Positions 5,823 to 6,628 of a stretch of 6,628 nt of DNA are shown piece after piece. The translations under genes and the position numbers were made by a program. Every line of letters starts with the position of its first letter. The first letter of the stretch is position 1. The stretch is taken from positions 1 to 6,628 of the forward strand of contig JAJQIQ010000167.1 of the NCBI GenBank assembly GCA_021199135.1, given 5' to 3'. The notes beneath the pieces are model-generated. The model was not told the origin of the DNA. It saw only the letters and a list, made by a program, of their open reading frames with translations, and made no database searches. This DNA is from Clostridiales bacterium. GTDB taxonomy: Bacteria; Bacillota; Clostridia; Lachnospirales; Lachnospiraceae.

Positions 5823-6518
5823 CTATTTGTATGAAAATACCACGTTCCCGAACCTCTTCCATGCGCCGCTCCCCTGCGGGAACTCCGACTGGTAAACCAC
5901 GTCGGCCGGTATCGTCGAGCCGAACCTGAGCAGATCCTCGGCTATTTCAAGGCACCGCTCGTCCGGCTCCCAATTGATGTGTCCGTCCCCTGTGCACTGG
6001 TATTGCAGTGTCGGGCTCGTTTGGTAGATCACGCCCCACATCGTGTCTGGGTAATCTGGGTCTGCCATGCGGTTCAATACCACCGACCCGACCGCGTACA
6101 GGCACTCGTCATCGCGTATGCTCCCGGCCTCGGCGTAGATCAGCCGCGCCAGCAAATACATCTCATCGTCATCGACCTCCGCGCCCATCGGCTCGATGTC
6201 CTCTTCAATTTCCGTGGACTCGTCGCTCATGACGCTCGCCTCGAGCGGCTCGCTCACCGCCGGGATGTCGTTCTCGACGCTTTCCGGCTCATCCGCAAGC
6301 CACTCCGTGACCTGCGCGGAGATCCCCGCCGTCGGCAATGTGGCGTTCTCAATTACCTGACGGGTAATTTGCGCTGAATATCCTGCGATTGGCAATGTCG
6401 CCGCGCTCGCCGTGATCACCGTCGCGGCTATGTCGACGGCGATCACCGCCGCTATCACCGCCGCGCATATGATCATGACTAGCCTGTCCGCCCATCTGCC
6501 CGTGTTTCTGTGGTTCAT
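5823..6518 (-). CDS. Membrane-anchored SleB-type cell-wall hydrolase
   Basis: A 231-residue protein. Residues 1-11 are basic, and 12-40 form one hydrophobic segment ending in TASAA, an export signal or membrane anchor. Residues 40-71 hold two copies of a 13-residue motif (ATLPxAGxSAQxT), followed by an acidic linker (72-118). The C-terminal half, from about 119, is a SleB/Hydrolase_2 domain: LLARLIYAEAGS at 122-133 with the expected catalytic Glu130, then YAVGSVVLNRM at 141-151 and VVYQSEFPQGSGAW at 207-220. The family cleaves peptidoglycan, classically the spore cortex, by lytic transglycosylation. Here the domain would face the outside of the membrane. GGGGAGG seven bases before the ATG fixes the start. 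It lies just before the late regulator rather than in a holin-endolysin pair, so its role could be lysis, entry or envelope modification. No holin is visible. Confidence 0.87.
   Translation of the reverse strand: MNHRNTGRWADRLVMIICAAVIAAVIAVDIAATVITASAATLPIAGYSAQITRQVIENATLPTAGISAQVTEWLADEPESVENDIPAVSEPLEASVMSDESTEIEEDIEPMGAEVDDDEMYLLARLIYAEAGSIRDDECLYAVGSVVLNRMADPDYPDTMWGVIYQTSPTLQYQCTGDGHINWEPDERCLEIAEDLLRFGSTIPADVVYQSEFPQGSGAWKRFGNVVFSYK
6306..6401 (-). repeat. Two-copy coding repeat in the hydrolase gene
   Basis: The segments 6363-6401 and 6306-6344 encode ATLPIAGYSAQIT and ATLPTAGISAQVT, identical at 10 of 13 residues, 57 bases apart. By hand alignment the DNA matches at 25 of 39 bases, with many differences silent. 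The protein motif is therefore better kept than the DNA, which suggests an old duplication held by selection. Confidence 0.75.
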
Positions 6519-6521
6519 CTT

Positions 6522-6628
6522 TCATCCTCCCCGTTCTGCTAAATTGACCGCCCGTAGGTAAATCGTGAATTTCTCCCGGTCCTGTTCGCCGACGCACTCG
6601 CAAAACTCGCATTTCGCTGTCTCGCCTT
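6522..6628 (-). CDS. Small Cys-rich protein, 3' end only (runs off the right edge)
   Basis: The last 34 codons of a frame entering from the right edge, ending in TGA at 6524-6522. The visible part contains CEFCEC (residues 6-11 of the fragment), then EQDREKFTIYLRAVNL and a terminal ERGG. The closely spaced cysteines suggest half of a zinc-binding knuckle, but a full site is not visible. I prefer this frame over the two others because it is open up to the edge, has balanced protein-like composition, and stops three bases before the hydrolase ATG. That stop lies within the hydrolase ribosome binding region, as expected for a coupled operon. The family is not recognised. Confidence 0.55.
   Translation of the reverse strand, partial: GETAKCEFCECVGEQDREKFTIYLRAVNLAERGG

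Noticed and set aside
6349..6612. An 87-codon minus-strand frame overlapping the hydrolase start
   Set aside because: It is Arg/Gly-rich, runs across the hydrolase signal segment in another frame, and lacks a ribosome site. The frame ending at 6522 fits the operon better.

Overview
The window is a piece of a tailed-phage (siphovirus-like) genome, most likely a prophage of a GC-rich, Gram-positive bacterium of the Clostridia/Bacillota type. Every gene I can support reads on the minus strand, so transcription runs from high to low coordinates. The host guess rests on the SPP1/PBSX-type packaging genes, an ArpU/DUF1492-type late regulator, a SleB-type cell-wall hydrolase, strong GGAGG ribosome binding sites, and GC-rich codons combined with frequent ATA (Ile) and AGG (Arg). 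No host gene or attachment site is visible, so neither the species nor integrated status can be fixed.

In the order of transcription: (1) 6628-5823, the end of a pre-late block: the Cys-rich C-terminus of a small protein, then a membrane-anchored SleB-like cell-wall hydrolase. (2) 5785-5360, a small sigma-region-4-like regulator (DUF1492/ArpU type), probably the late-gene activator. (3) 5359-5076, a 284-bp leader with no convincing gene. It holds tandem TTGTCA boxes, four copies of an 11-bp CCTCCTGCTGC repeat, GC hairpins and a well-spaced Shine-Dalgarno plus ATG on the opposite strand. (4) 5075-3412, terS and terL, overlapping by ATGA. (5) 3411-3335, a short gap with a terminator-like hairpin. 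(6) 3334-298, an SPP1 gp6-type portal, then an SPP1 gp7/MuF head protein. The last ~158 residues of the MuF protein form a separate C-terminal domain encoded by much more AT-rich DNA. (7) 329-1, a 75-residue protein whose start lies inside the MuF gene, then the first 27 codons of another gene.

The layout suggests this sequence of events: the regulator switches on the leader and packaging operon; TerS recognises phage DNA; TerL cuts and pumps it through the portal; the MuF protein is packaged with or near the portal. The two most interesting spots are the MuF C-terminal extension, which looks like a swapped-in polymorphic toxin or effector tip with a possible partner gene, and the repeat-rich terS leader, which could be a packaging site, a structured regulatory RNA or a small antisense gene.
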